64,000 nucleotides of DNA from Hirudinaria manillensis. Its lineage: Eukaryota > Annelida > Clitellata > Hirudinida > Hirudinidae. Below are positions 11,228 to 24,400 of this stretch, piece after piece (position 1 is the first letter of the stretch; the number at the start of each line of letters is the position of its first letter). Position numbers and translations under genes: made by a program. Below the pieces are notes generated by a model that ran no database searches, was not told where the DNA came from, and worked only from the letters and a program-made list of their open reading frames with translations. The DNA lies in contig CM067532.1 in NCBI GenBank assembly GCA_034509925.1, forward strand, positions 3,304,142 through 3,368,141, written 5' to 3'.

Positions 11228-14200
11228 ATGACAATTACGACGACGACGATGATAATGATAATGACAATAACGACGATGATGATGATGATAATGATGCTTC
11301 AGATTCTATTAATCATCGGCCTGGGTGTGGGTCTCGGCCTTGGTTTAAAGAAGGGATGTGGACAGCAACCATCGTCCTGCTTCAAAGAGTTTCAAAATGT
11401 TAAAAATCAAGACCAAGTCAATGAAACGAAGATTGTAAGATGTCCATCACGATCCAAACTCCAATGTCCTGCAGGGTGAACGTCCTATTTATTTATTCAT
11501 TATTCATGACTCTTATTAGTTATTCATGATTAGACACCGAATTTAACATCTATAATTTATATGGTATTTTTTATTTATGGGTATTAATGAAATGAAATAA
11601 TAGGCAGTAGTCTATTTAATTTTGGATAGTTTTTTGTATTTTCTCACAAAATTGATTTGAATTTGTTTTTTCGCCAGCATCTTATTAAAATTCTTGACTT
11701 TAAGTCAAATAAAATAAAATGAGAATAATTTTTAAAATCAAAATTTCCAGGAAATCCCAGCCTCCTTTGATCGTCGTGTCCTTGGACGGCTTCAGAGCAG
11801 AATATTTGCTGAGGAACATGACGCCCAACCTTAGGTTCATTTCAGACTGCGGTGTCCACGCACCCTTCATGAGGGCAACGTTTCCTACCAAAACATTCCC
11901 CAACCACTATACCATGGCTACAGTGAGTAGCTCATCATCATCGTCATCGTCGTCATCATCATCGTCACCGCCATCGTCATCGTCGTCGTCATCTTCTTCG
12001 ACAGGGTCTGTACACCGAGAGCCACGGTATTATCGACAACTTTTTCTACGACTGGCTGAACAATCGAACTTTCAGTCTTTCAACTCCTGAAGTCTTCAAC
12101 AAGCGCTGGTACAGCGGGGAACCTGTTGGTCTCGACTTTTAAGTTTTTATTTTCCATCATCATTATTTTTTAAATTATTTATTTAAATTTATAAACAATT
12201 TGTCAAATTGATGTCTGTTCAGTTGCATTCTAAAACTTGATGATGTTATGTAATATTCAATACAACAATACTCAATTATTATTATTATTATTATTGTTAT
12301 TATTATTATTAATAGTATTATAATTATAATTAGGATGACATTGTCATTATTGTATATCAAAGTCTCAAATTATAATATTTAATATTTAATATTTAAGTCA
12401 CGTTTAACTCACCTTTTGATATTTCAAATTTCAAGATATAATAAACAAAAAAATAAAAATATAAAATAAAAATTAAATATTATATTAATATTAATATTAA
12501 TAAATAATTATAAATATTAATATTAAAATATTGTAATAATTTCAAATTTATTTAAATATGTATTTTTTCAAATAATTTTTTAATCCTTTAAAATCTATTT
12601 TTAAATATTTTAAATTTTAAGATCTGGAACACCGCAAAAAAATCAGGAAAGAAAGTAGTGGGTATGATGTGGCCAGGGTCTTCTGTTGACATTCAAGGTT
12701 TCATGATTTTCTTTTTTAAATTATTAATATTTTTAAAATATTTGTTTAAATTACTAATAATTATTTTAAATTATTTTATAAATTATTAATAATTTAAGTA
12801 TTAAAAAAAACTTCTATGAAGTTTTTTTAAAAATTATTTCGAAAATCAATTTAATCTAATTTAATTTTATTTTTATTGATTTCACTCAATCGATCTCCCA
12901 ACTCGATCGTAACTGTCGCAATTATTTCTAATTGAAACTTAATTAAAAACAAAGATTGATTTCTGAATAATATTTTTCTACGAAATAATTTTAAAAATCG
13001 TACGTATTACGTAATGTTTATAATAACTTAATAATAATAACAAAAGTAATTATAATAATAATAATAATCATCGTAACCCTAACAACAACAACAACGATAA
13101 TAATAATAATAATAATAATAATAATCATCATCATAATAATAGCTTATGAATGGAAGCAATTACTTTCAGATATGAGACCCGATGCCTGCTACGATTACAG
13201 CGGGTTTGAATTTGTTCCACTTCAGCACTTCAGAGTTTCATTTCACAAAAAATCAAAATTTATTTTGTATTCCTTTGTCTCGACAGAAAACTTAAATTAT
13301 TATATTAAATATGTTATAATAAGTATTAATATACATTAAATTGACAATTATTATTATAGAAATTTACCAAATTGCCAATAATTAATATGCAAATATATTA
13401 AATAGACATTAATTGTTATATAAATAAGCTAAATTTATGAAATTAAAGTGTCAAAGATGTTGTCTTAGACATTTATTAAAGAATAATAAAGCCATGTTAT
13501 GTGACGAATGGTGGCAAAGAATAAAAAATTCTCAACTTTCAGTTCACTCGGATACAGAGGCAGAATAGAAGAAGTTCTGACTTATTTTGACTCGAAAGAC
13601 GCTTCTACGCATCCAGATCTCGTACTAATTTACTTGGAACAGCCAGACAAAGCTGGTCACGACGGTGGACCTTACGGGGATTGGGTTGGTTGCCAAACTC
13701 GATCGATCGAACCAAAGGATGGGTGACATTGCAGCAGTACTGCAGCATTAATGGCAGCTGGGCGTCATGAGTTGTGTTCGATACCTGGCCTGACCCACTT
13801 CAGGGAGCGCTATGCAAATGGGGATCGATTATGAATTGCCTTCACATCCCGTCCGAATTGTAACCATATGGCACTTAAGTGATTGCAATTTCGATGTTGA
13901 ACATCAAATTTAAGATCGTATGTGACCTTTCTTTGGCAGATTCAGGGAAATTTGACACTCGTTGACAACTTGATTGGTACTTTGGTCAACGGGGTCATGG
14001 AAAGAGGGTACAAAGATTGCGCCAACTTTATCGTTGTGGCTGATCACGGTTTGTGGAAAATATGATTTTTTCTTTTAGAAATTGTCGTTAAAAAAATCAT
14101 TAAATATGAAATAAAACTTGAAACCAAGAATAAATCGCAAAATCAATTCGGATCAGCGAAGAGCTTAAAGAAATTGCAATGGTATCACAACCGAGTAAAG

Positions 14201-17200
14201 GAAATCAGAAGCAACGAAAATGAATATTGGATTAAATAAAAAAAAATCGCATAAAATCAGAGGTGATTTAAGAAAATCTGAGCGTGATTTCATTTATTTT
14301 CTCCAGGGATGGACAAAATGGACTGTGGAATGGCTATCAACATCTCCCAATATTTGGACCCAGAAAAATATTTTGTTTACGGGGGTTTTCATTCGAGAAT
14401 TTCAAGTAAATATCTCATGGATGTCAATAAGAGAGCATTTTATCCCAATCCAAACCCAGGTAACAAAATGTCAATGCAGGTACATGTGTGCATGACCTAT
14501 TTGTGACCTAAATAAGGGTGATGCTGGACATGAGTTTCATGTGGATGTCGGTCATCAAAGCATTTTTATGAATTAAAATGCTTTGATTTTGTTTGAAACC
14601 AAGCAATTAATTCCATGTATTTCTAAGAATTTCACGTCAAAGTCATCATGAATTAATGAGTTTAATGCTTTAAGTGAATAATAAACCAAACGTTTTTTAT
14701 AACCATTTGTTTATAATTTATCAATATTTTTTAACACTTATTTTTGAAAGACTAATATAATTTACAAATAAATTCTCCTTTAAATCCTAATTGGTCACTT
14801 AAATCCTCATCTGATTACCGAAAGTGCCCCTGACTGAAACACTGTCGAAACTTTCCTGCAAGTCGTACAACGGTACGAAGAACTGGCACCTAAGGACACA
14901 CGCCAAGAAGGACTTGCCAAAGAGATACCATTACTCGAACAATCCAAACATCGATGAAGTCGTCCTTGACATTCAACCCGGCTTCGTTGCTGGGGCGTGA
15001 GTTCAAATTAATCTCAATTAATTTATTATCTTAGAAGTTTAAATCTTTCTTTTCTTTAAATCGCTTGAGAATTATGGTTAGAATCATTAGTAAAACAATT
15101 GGCATCGTCATCATTATTATTCAATTTGATTCATTATGTATTCATTATAATTCTTTAAATGTTTGTAAAAGTGACAATACAGAAATCATTTCCAGTAGAT
15201 TTTCTTAGATTCTTCTTAAATTCTGCTTTTATTAACAGGAATAATATCGTTTTAATGAATTAAAACACGATATGCATTAAAATATTTAATTCCAAACATT
15301 GTTTAATGACAACAAAAGCATGTATTTGTTAATTTATTAAGTCTGTTACGGGCATAACGTTTAATTACTGTTCCATGTTTCAGTTTTCCAGGCAAATGTA
15401 CAATGAAAATGGGTGGTCACGGAGCAGACAACACATACGGAAGCATGCATGTCTGTATTTCATACAAATTATACTATGCACGTTTGTATTGCACTTAAAT
15501 TATAATATGCATGTTTGTAATGCATGCAAATTATGCTAGGCATGTTTACACTGAAGCATTTGTACTACATGGACATATTGTACATCGAATACTATCACAA
15601 AGTAATTTCAAACGATTTCGTTTCAAATTCAAACGTTAAGAAAATAAGGAAAAACAAATATTTCGTAATTATTAAAATTTATGCATTTAAAATTAAAGCA
15701 TTTAAATTCATATTTTCAGGCCATTTTCGTTGGCATGGGTTCATGGTTGAAACAGAAATTAGTCGAACCGTTTGAAAACATCGAACTGTACAACTTGTTT
15801 GCAGGTTATTTGTGAAACAATTGTTTCGTTTTTTAGTTGTACAACGATGTACAACTTTGAACAACTTTGAAGATCACTTCCTGCATTTTAAAATCAATTT
15901 CTTTGTTCCTTCTTTCCGGAAGTCCTTGATGCAAATTTCTTACTTATTAATGTCGTTTATACGTAAATGTTTTTTATTTATAATATAAACTTATTTTAAT
16001 GTTTCACATAAAATTCACGAATTTAATTCCCTAAAGATCTGCTGAAAGTAAAGCCGTCTGCAAACAACGGAACTTACGGCAGACTCCACTTCCTCATAAA
16101 AGACAACGATGGAGAAACATTGATTCCTGATCCAAACAAAGTCAATTATAAAACTTGTTCTATTCCTGAACACGTGACTGAAAGAATGAAACTGAGAAAT
16201 AGTTCGGGACTTCCGCCCATCAACTCTTCATGCGTTAGAAACAATTGTTGAACCGTTTCATTGGTTATAATTGAGTTGTTATTTTTATTATTATTTCTGA
16301 TTATTTACATTTTAGAAATAACTTAACCGTAATAAATACATAAATATTTGTGGAGGTTTGAAACAAATTTATTTATTTTTTAAAGTTTGGAGGTCAGAAA
16401 GAAGAGGAGTTGGACAAGAAGTTGATTCTGACGAAATCTGAAGAAATGGAATCCCTTGCTTTGAATCTTCCGATTGAGTTTCCAGGATCGAATGTTGCAC
16501 GAAATTGTTGTAAATTGATTCAAAAAGATTACATATCTTCCTTCAATCCAGAGTTTCACATGCCCCTGTGGACTTCATTCACGGTCGTCCACAACGGGGT
16601 GATTGAAATTAATAGCTAAAATGGCTAATGACAATTTAAAATTCATTTAAATTTCTTACGCATTTAGTCTTTAATTGATTCAACGCTTTTAATAAAATTA
16701 ATTATTTATTTGAATTTTTCATGAATTAAATTTCAGAGTTCAAACGTCTTAAAGAAGGATTGGTTGTCGGACAAAGACGTGAACAAGTGTTGCACGAGAG
16801 CCGATGTCAGAACAGGTGAAACGTTGAATTACTCGACTTTTGAAAACAAGAAACTCGGATTAAACAGGGCCTTCTTGCATCCACCCGGTTGGTTGTTTAA
16901 CTTTGTTTTCAAGTATTTTCTTTAATTTTTATTATTTCCGCTTCTAAATACATTTTATTTATTTTTCTTTTTAGCCTTATTTCATATTTATCCTCATAAT
17001 TAACACTCATTATCTGCATAAATGAAGATGTAACGTTTGTGTCTTATCATTTTTCTCTGAGAGTTCTTCACCGATTGCTTTGAAATTTTGACATAAAGGT
17101 GCACTAGATTAGACGATTTTATATCAGAAAATGTGTGTCTTTGATTTATTTCTTTTCAATTTAACAAGATTGAGCCACGGATAATATTTGATCAATTCAT

Positions 17201-20200
17201 TCATTTAAATGTGAATTAATCATTAATTTAATATTAAATCAGGTTTCACAAAATGCCCTGATGATGTCTCAAGCAGTCACATTTCATCAAATGTCGTTCC
17301 AATGTACGAGGATTTTGAACGAGGTAAAGATGATGATGATGACGACGATGACGATGGCGATGGTGATGATGAAGGTAAATACTTAATTATTAATGCTGGA
17401 TTTATGTTGATAAGGCGTGTGGAAGGAGATATTGCACTTGTTGGAAGAATATTCGGAGAAGTACAATAGAATCAACGTACTCGTTGGTCCAGTTTTTGAT
17501 CAGAATAGTGACGGATTGGCTGATTCTTGGCAGGACATCGTGGAGTAGGAATTTGAATTTAATCTTTTCATAAAATGTTTTAGCATATTTTAAATGTAAT
17601 ATTTATTTTATATTTACAATTTGTCTGAATTAATTGTAATGTTGCTGTTGCTTATTATGTTCGTAATTTAATAGGAAAAATGTATTTTAAGTCTATGCTC
17701 TTACGGAGACATTTCCCAGTGTAAAACATTGACAATTGTTGATATAACATTAAATAATATATAATATTATATATATATATATATAATAAATAATATAATT
17801 AAAATGATGATAATAATATTAAAAATAAAATTAAAAAGAATACTAATCTGGAATGAATAATAGCATAAAAACATTATTCGAGCATCTAATCTCAGCAACA
17901 GCCAACAATAAATCATTTCCATTCGGCCATTATTTGTCTTTAAGTTTGGAACGCCACGAGTTTCGTCATTTTTAAAAGTTTGTTTCAAAAATATCATCTT
18001 TTAACCTGTCGTCACACGATCAGTTATTTGCTATTATCTCTTGTAATTTATCCTTCCATTGGTTTTTATATCGGCCCTAAAATCTGTGATGGTATTCTTA
18101 TAGCAAATATAGTTAGATATCAAAGTTTTTAGTTATTTTATTTATTAAGATTCTCTTAATTCGTAATAGGACGTCCTCTAGCGGCAGTTTCCCCTTACGA
18201 TGATTTCCTACTCTTTTGAATTTGTAGTCCGTTGTACTTTTTTAAAAAAACGTGTAATAATAATATAAAAAAAATAACAACGACAACATTAACATCAACA
18301 ACATCGTCGTCAATAACGACAACATCAACATCTACAACATTAGCAACAACAACACCAACATCATCATCAACAACATCAACTACCACTCATCAGATTTACA
18401 GATGAAACGAAGCAGGTGGCCATTCCGACGCATTATTTTCTTGTCATCGCGAGATGCGAAAGTGAAAGCATTGATTGGAAATGCCTGAATTCATTCCACG
18501 TTCTTTCCTTCCTCCTTCCGCACGTCAGAGATCCTGGAAATTGCTGGGTTAGACGAATATTTTCCAAAACAATAGTTTGCAATAACTAAAATATTTTTTT
18601 TAAATTTGATATAAAAACAAAATAAAATGTCACAAATAATATATAAAAAAATGTTTTGTATTATGATGATAAAATATAATATAAAATATAATATCGTCAT
18701 ATTACGTAGCATTTTTTTTAAATATAAAAGATAATGTAATAATAAAAGAATGTAACAAAACTCGACGACATGTGAAATGCACAATACTAGTTTGGCTTAT
18801 TACTAATTTAACACTACATTATTATTATACTATAATTAATACTTATAAGCCAAGCCACTGCTTTCAACGATCAGGATAAGAGAGTGGACAATTACTTGAG
18901 AGAGAACGTGGCAAGGGTGAGAGACGTTGAACTACTGACCGGACTTGAACTCTTGGGTGCCATTAGGGACACCGAAACGAAGATGAGGCAGTTGACCTTT
19001 CTGGCAGAAGAACTTTGGCCCCGTTGGTCCTGGTTTGACCTTCGACCCGAATCGTGCCCCGTTTTCGTCGATGATCAAACAAAGTAGGTTTTTCTGCTTT
19101 ATTTATAAGCTTTGATTTGATTTAACAAATAAATGCTTTAAAAATGCATCTTAAAACCTATTCAACCCAATAAGGAAAGCCGTGCGATAACAACAGAAAC
19201 AACATTTAACATTCTCCTATAATTTAAAATGAATAAAGTTTATTATATTGTATTATATTTCAACATTTAACCAACATTAACATCGATGTAAATGTTAAAT
19301 AACAAAGTAATATTTTAATTAAATCAATATTAACTTTAAAAATAAATAAATGATGATATTTATGAATTAATTAAGTTAATATTAATAATATTTCAGATGC
19401 AAGGATAAGAAATTTCCGCTGCTCCTGATTTCATTGGACGGCTTCAAACCTGATTATCTCCTCAGGAACCTGACGCCAACTCTGGCGCGACTCCACGAAT
19501 GCGGTGTCAGCCACTCATCCATGACCTCCGTGTATCCAAGCATGACCTTCCCGAATCACATGTCCATAATCACGGTGCAATTTTTTTAAATTTCAGTTTT
19601 CAATTCACTTTTAAAACAAAAAAGACTCAACCATGTAAATGCTTATGTTGACATGACTTGACGATAAGTCATTGTAATAACTATAATAACAATTTTTATA
19701 ATACGTTATAATATTAAATGATAATTTATTTAAATAGCGTAAGATTTTATATAAATACACATTATGGGACTAATAAATTAGCCTTAATAATAACAGTAGC
19801 ACATTGCACATATATAACCGATGCTATTGCAATATATTATAATATTGATAAATAAATTAACATAACAAATGACCTTTGAACTATCACCATCATAACCAGG
19901 GTTTGTACCCCGAAAGTCACGGCATCGTGGACAACAAAATGTTTGACGTGACACTCAACGAGTCCTTTTTCCTTGACGCTCCGTCGTCACTCAAACCTCA
20001 TTGGTGGAATGGGGAGCCGGTGAGGGCGTGTCTTCTTGTTAAGAGATGAATAATTATAAGTCGATGAATATTCATGAATTAATTCATTCATTCATTCAAT
20101 AGCTCTGGTCGAGAGTAATTGCTAACAATAAGAAAGCAATGGTCCTTTATTGGCCCGGTTCAGATGCTGAAATCAATGGTTTGTCTTTAATTAAAATAAT

Positions 20201-22195
20201 TTAATTTTATTAATAAAATTTAATTTAAAAATATAAACTCGTATGTTGTTTTATAAATATTTATTTATTTATTTATTTAGGCACACGGCCGACGGATTAT
20301 GAGCCTTATGCCGAGTGAGTGAAAATTCTCTTGTTAAACACATTTACGAAATATTACATAATTAAATTAAATTTATTAATTTACTGGTTAAAAAGTTAAC
20401 TGATAAAAATTACTGCTAGGAATGCACCGTCACAATTCAGAGTGGACACCGTACTCGAATGGCTGGACATTGGAAAGGCAGACTTGGCCATTATTTATTT
20501 TAGTCTCGTCGATAATGCAGGACACAACGGAGGACCTAATTCTGTCCAGGTGGAAATTCCCAGTTTCGCCTCCTTCGAGCCTACTTTCATTTCTTCGAAA
20601 TGTTTTTATAAATTATAAATTATAAATAATAATATAATATAATATAAGTATATAATAATAATATAAATATAAATAATAATATATTGTAAATAAGCCATGT
20701 ATACCGGAGGCGATAGTGACAAGTAATTCGTTAGTAATAGTAATAACATTAATTAAACAATTATAAAAAAATTATAAGGCAAGTATTTAATGTATTTTGA
20801 AGGTCAACGAATCCTTGGTTCAAGTGGACAAATCAATGCGTGATTTGATGGATGGAATTTACAGGATGGGAATGCATGAGTGCATTAATGTCGTTGTTGT
20901 CTCTGATCATGGTGAATTCCATTCATTCAATCATCAATGCTTTTGCTTAATTTTATAAATTAGTTTGATTAAATTTGATCATTTATTTTGTCTTTGTATG
21001 TCATTTACTATGTCAATATTGTGCTCTTATTAAGAGTAAATTTTAATGAGTTATTTTATAAACTTAAATAATCCTTAATAATATGATAGCTTGTTTAGAA
21101 TAACATATGAATTAGCCATAAATAATTTAAACCTTTGATTTGATTTATTCATGTATCGCTAGGAATGGCACGCATCAGTTCAGACATGGAGATAAATTTC
21201 AAGGAGTTATTGCACGAAGATGTCCTCAACAGAGTCTACATCTACGAAGGCGCTTCTCCGAGAATTTCCACGAGGTACTCAGGAGACCAAAGAACTATGA
21301 TTCCCGTGGGAGGAAACAGAGGTAATATCAAAATAGCAAAAGGAGAATTCATAAAGCGCTCCAGATTGTCAGTTATCATCCTTACTATTATTGCCAAAAC
21401 AAATTAGTATTCAATAACTTATGCAATACATGCAAACATATATTGTGTGTATTAGGCAAAGATATTCTTATTAAACAAAGATAAACTGCCAATAAAAAAT
21501 GTTAAATAACATTCATGTAATTTATCTTGTTAACAATTGCAAGAATCTTTAAATTAAACAGGTATTTTCCAACTGGGTGTGACTTTTTACAACTTGTCGG
21601 TTTAAACTTGATAAAGCTTTTATAAATTTTTGTTCGAAACCCCAGCAACATAATTTAATGAATTAATAATTTAATGAATTAATAAATAAATAATTTTTAT
21701 TTAAAATCCTGACAACAACAATATAAACAAAATTATTTACGTCCAGTATCTAAAGAGGACCTAGTAAGGAATTTAACTTGCAAAGTAGACGACATGGTGC
21801 CCTACTTGAAAGAAAACTCACCAAAAAGATTTCATTACTCGAACAACGACAGAATTGATGAAGTTCTGATCTTTCAAAACGAACCTTGGATAGGAACCAA
21901 GTTGGTTAATTGGAATTAATAAATGTATATACATTTATATCACATTGTTTTTGTTGTTAATTGAGTTATTATTGGAGTATTTAAATCCGTTTGCCTGTCA
22001 CGAGATAGTAATATGTTTTGTTTATTTTATTAGATTTTTGTTTGGAATAGTTTTTACTTCAACAGGTTGATTTGACATAATTTGTTGATTAATTTCAAAT
22101 TATTACTACTCGCAGAAATACTGACTGGAAAACCACTAAAGGTCATCACGGATGGGATCCACTTTATGAATCCATGAAAGTTCGTTTTAATTAAT

Positions 22196-22254
<59 letters not shown>

Positions 22255-24400
22255 TTATTAAATTAGTAAGAAACAAGTTAATTAATCTGCCACTCAACAG
22301 GCTCTGTTCATCGGTTGCGGTCCAAGTTTTAAAGTGAAAACTCACTACAACGAATCTTTTGACAACATCGAGTTATACAATCTGATGACCCGTAAGACAC
22401 CATCAACAGTCCATTGTTTCTCCGATGACATTAACGTCATCTATCGAATCTATGTTTAGATTTACTCGGAATCAACCCGGCACCGAACAATGGCACGTGG
22501 GGATCTTTGCACCATCTCCTCAGGGATCCACCCAAGAACTTGACACCTCCCTCATCATTGAATCTCCCCGAATATTACGAGATAAACAAAACTTGTCCGT
22601 TTCCTGCGACTGATGAGGAATTAGAAGAAGCAGCCAACCATTCACTTTATGGTTGTCCAAAGCGTACCTACGACGTAAATGCAGTTATTCGTAAAACATT
22701 CCTATTAATTTGAAGAAGTCTTTTATTTTTGCCTAATTCCGTGGCTCTCTTAAATGATGACAAAAAAAAAATATTTATTCTAAAAATTATAAAATTTCAC
22801 TTAAAATTCAGTACAAAAAGCTCAACAAGACGTCGATGGAAAAGTTGGAGCTGGAGAAGAAGCATCTGAGCGACGGGAAACCATTCTCTCATCTTCAGAA
22901 TCCTCCTCATCTCTGCATCTTGCATCACAACGATTTTATTTCAACCTACGATCAGCAACTCAAGCTTCCCCTTTGGTCAGCATTCAGACTGTCGACACCA
23001 GCGGTGAGTTAGTTAATATTTAATAATAATAATACTCAATAAATTGCGATGCCAATCAACATGAAATTGGCACGCATTATGGCAGAGAACGTAAGCTAAT
23101 AATTTAATCAACTTTGAAAACCTTTTTCTCAGACGAAATTGAACTGGTCCTTCTCTGACTTCATCCCAGACGTTCGTGTATCACCTTCGAGTCAATTCAA
23201 CTGCACTGAAATTGAAGAACTGAAAACCAATATTTCATTCTTTCCTCTTTTCCATCCCGGTAAAGAATTTAAATCATAGTTACTGATTGAGTGAATCCAA
23301 TTGATTAATAAAACAATTAGTAACTGATAAATTAAGAAGGAAATTAATTTAAATTCTTATAATTATATTTTTAATTAGCTACAAATTTTTAAATGTTTTT
23401 TCAAAGATCTGTCAATGAATATGGATAATAAAGACAACGATGCTCTCCTCCTGACAAACGTTGTTCCCATGCACAAGTCGTTCTTAAGAGGTTACGTCAT
23501 TCTTTTAATTGGTTTTTTTTTTAAATTAAAAACTATATTTGTTTATTTATTCAATTATATTAGATATTTGGTCGGAAGTTCTGAAGAAATTATTCCATCA
23601 TTTTCCTGCTGGATACTTCATCGCTGGTCCAATCTTCGACCAAAATGGCGAATGCATTGCAGATTCTTTGGCAAAGTAAATTAAATTTGTCCATGACATA
23701 TTATTATCATTGGCTTATTTAATCTGCTGTCAATAATTATTTATTTCTAGATTCACTCTTCCAAGCCATTATTTCATTATCGCCATCTCCAACTCCAGCG
23801 CAAGTCCAAATCTTGAGACGGCTTCCTTTATTCTGCCAAATTCATTTCAAAGTCCCAAGGAAGAATGCCAAGTCAGTTGATTTGATTTATTTATTTCATT
23901 AATAAGAGAAAATGACATAAAATAGAATTAGTTAATAAAAGAATGAGGATGCTGATGATGCCGAAAATGAGTCGAACATAAAGCTGTTCCTGCTAATTGC
24001 AAATCGTCCTGGTAGCCATGGCACGATTTGTTAATAGCGACGGTTAATATAATAAATATGCGAACTATCTATGTTAATATATAAATATATGAGCATTGCA
24101 AGACCGAGATTTGGAGATTTCGTACAATGCCTTTCCCGTTCAATCTTCAACGAGCTTTAAACATCAATTCCACAAATTTTCAATTCTGTACTTTAAACAA
24201 TCAGGTTAATGGAATCTTCTGTTAATTAAAAATTTCTTTTAATTCCACAGAAAACCTTCTCAGTGGAAAGGTTCATGTCTGCGCACAAAGCAAGGGTGAA
24301 GGATGTTGAAATCCTGACGGGACTTCAGTTTTTCACTCAAACTAAAGGCTGGGATTCCACGAGGAGTAGAACGTACATCACGATGAAAACCTTTGAGTAA
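11228..24400 (+). CDS. two-headed ectonucleotide pyrophosphatase/phosphodiesterase (fused tandem ENPP)
   Basis: Reconstructed gene of 35 coding exons, 4629 coding bases, 1542 residues, with GT-AG borders and matching phases throughout. ENPP enzymes hydrolyse phosphodiester or pyrophosphate bonds of extracellular nucleotides or lipids with two zinc ions and a catalytic Thr. Exon 1 (11228-11475) gives a hydrophobic anchor ([15 protein letters not shown]) then a short Cys-containing linker, so a type II membrane or secreted protein is expected. No somatomedin-B repeats are seen, unlike vertebrate ENPP1-3. Two full phosphodiesterase plus nuclease-like units follow (residues about 83-837 and 838-1542). 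Zinc and nucleophile residues are present in both: D95, T131, D252, H256, D299, H300, H421, and D852, T888, D1005, H1009, D1052, H1053, H1169. The start is uncertain. The frame opens after a stop at 11216 with many Met codons, and Met22 or Met23 directly before the anchor is equally likely. ATTAAA lies at 24458. Confidence 0.85.
11932..12000 (+). repeat. (TCN)n repeat filling an 82-base intron
   Basis: TCA/TCG triplets make up most of ENPP intron 2 (11923-12004). Read through in the frame of exon 2 it would add a poly-Ser run. At 82 bases, retention shifts the frame and ends soon after exon 3, so the poly-Ser frame is not a protein. Confidence 0.85.
13022..13140. repeat. mixed TAA/CAA/CAT triplet repeat in ENPP intron 4
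   Basis: AATAATAATAACAA, CAACAACAACAACGATAATAA and similar triplet blocks shortly before the acceptor of the 34-base exon 5. Confidence 0.8.
17329..17378. repeat. (GAT/GAC)n repeat in ENPP intron 15
   Basis: GATGATGATGATGACGACGATGAC-type triplets just after the donor of exon 15, inside a 91-base intron. Confidence 0.8.
18266..18390. repeat. (AAC/ATC)n repeat leading to exon 17 acceptor
   Basis: About 120 bases of CAACATCAACAACATC-type triplets that run to the acceptor at 18391-18393. The usual pyrimidine-rich tract before the acceptor is replaced by this A/C-rich repeat, which lowers certainty for the exon 17 border. Confidence 0.8.
19079..19133 (+). promoter_or_regulatory. possible splice-or-terminate switch between the ENPP units
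   Basis: Exon 18 ends ACA AA, followed by the donor GTAGGT at 19084. If the donor is not used, the next codons read AAG TAG, so translation stops at 19085-19087. An AATAAA polyadenylation signal lies about 40 bases on (19128-19133). Splicing gives the two-headed protein. Reading through and cleaving here would give a one-headed ENPP of about 838 residues. The arrangement is visible in the sequence; that it is used is inference. Confidence 0.45.
19397..24400 (+). other. ENPP unit 2 (exons 19-35)
   Basis: Exons: 19397-19574, 19900-20019, 20103-20178, 20281-20314, 20420-20549, 20803-20911, 21163-21321, 21747-21900, 22116-22179, 22301-22391, 22460-22674, 22812-23003, 23133-23259, 23407-23490, 23564-23675, 23751-23871, 24251-24400 (stop TAA at 24398). 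Landmarks are [19 protein letters not shown] (catalytic Thr kept), [45 protein letters not shown], an EF-hand-like loop ([12 protein letters not shown]), [10 protein letters not shown] and [13 protein letters not shown]. It has no start codon, signal peptide or anchor exon of its own: the frame upstream of 19397 closes at once, and the acceptor there is a good TTTCAG. This unit can therefore only be made as part of the fusion, or from an unseen upstream exon. Confidence 0.85.
22195..22258. repeat. (TTTA)n microsatellite in ENPP intron 27
   Basis: Perfect TTTA tetranucleotides, about 15 copies, between the donor at 22180 and exon 28 at 22301. Confidence 0.92.

Larger units (their letters stand above)
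11751..19083 (+). other. ENPP unit 1 (exons 2-18)
   Basis: Exons: 11751-11922, 12005-12124, 12622-12697, 13170-13203, 13543-13684, 13940-14048, 14307-14459, 14825-14996, 15384-15450, 15720-15804, 16037-16233, 16386-16598, 16737-16887, 17243-17323, 17415-17544, 18394-18547, 18875-19083 (2265 bases, 755 codons). Landmarks in order are [18 protein letters not shown] (catalytic Thr), [38 protein letters not shown], then the nuclease-like domain with an EF-hand-like loop ([12 protein letters not shown]), [12 protein letters not shown] and [13 protein letters not shown]. The acceptors of exons 17 and 18 were chosen among alternatives to keep phase and family match, so these two borders are the least certain. 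Exon 5 is only 34 bases. Confidence 0.85.

Noticed and set aside
11300-11475. Somatomedin-B domains in the ENPP linker
   Set aside because: Only three cysteines lie between the anchor and the end of exon 1, not the eight per domain required.
11719-12090. 123-codon open frame with long poly-Ser run
   Set aside because: It is ENPP exon 2 read through an 82-base (TCN)n intron. Splicing to 12005 restores the ENPP sequence, and the read-through soon loses it.
17545-17550. End of ENPP unit 1 at the TAG after exon 16
   Set aside because: Reading on gives a stop, but splicing at 17545 to 18394 restores [12 protein letters not shown] and the rest of the nuclease-like domain in frame.
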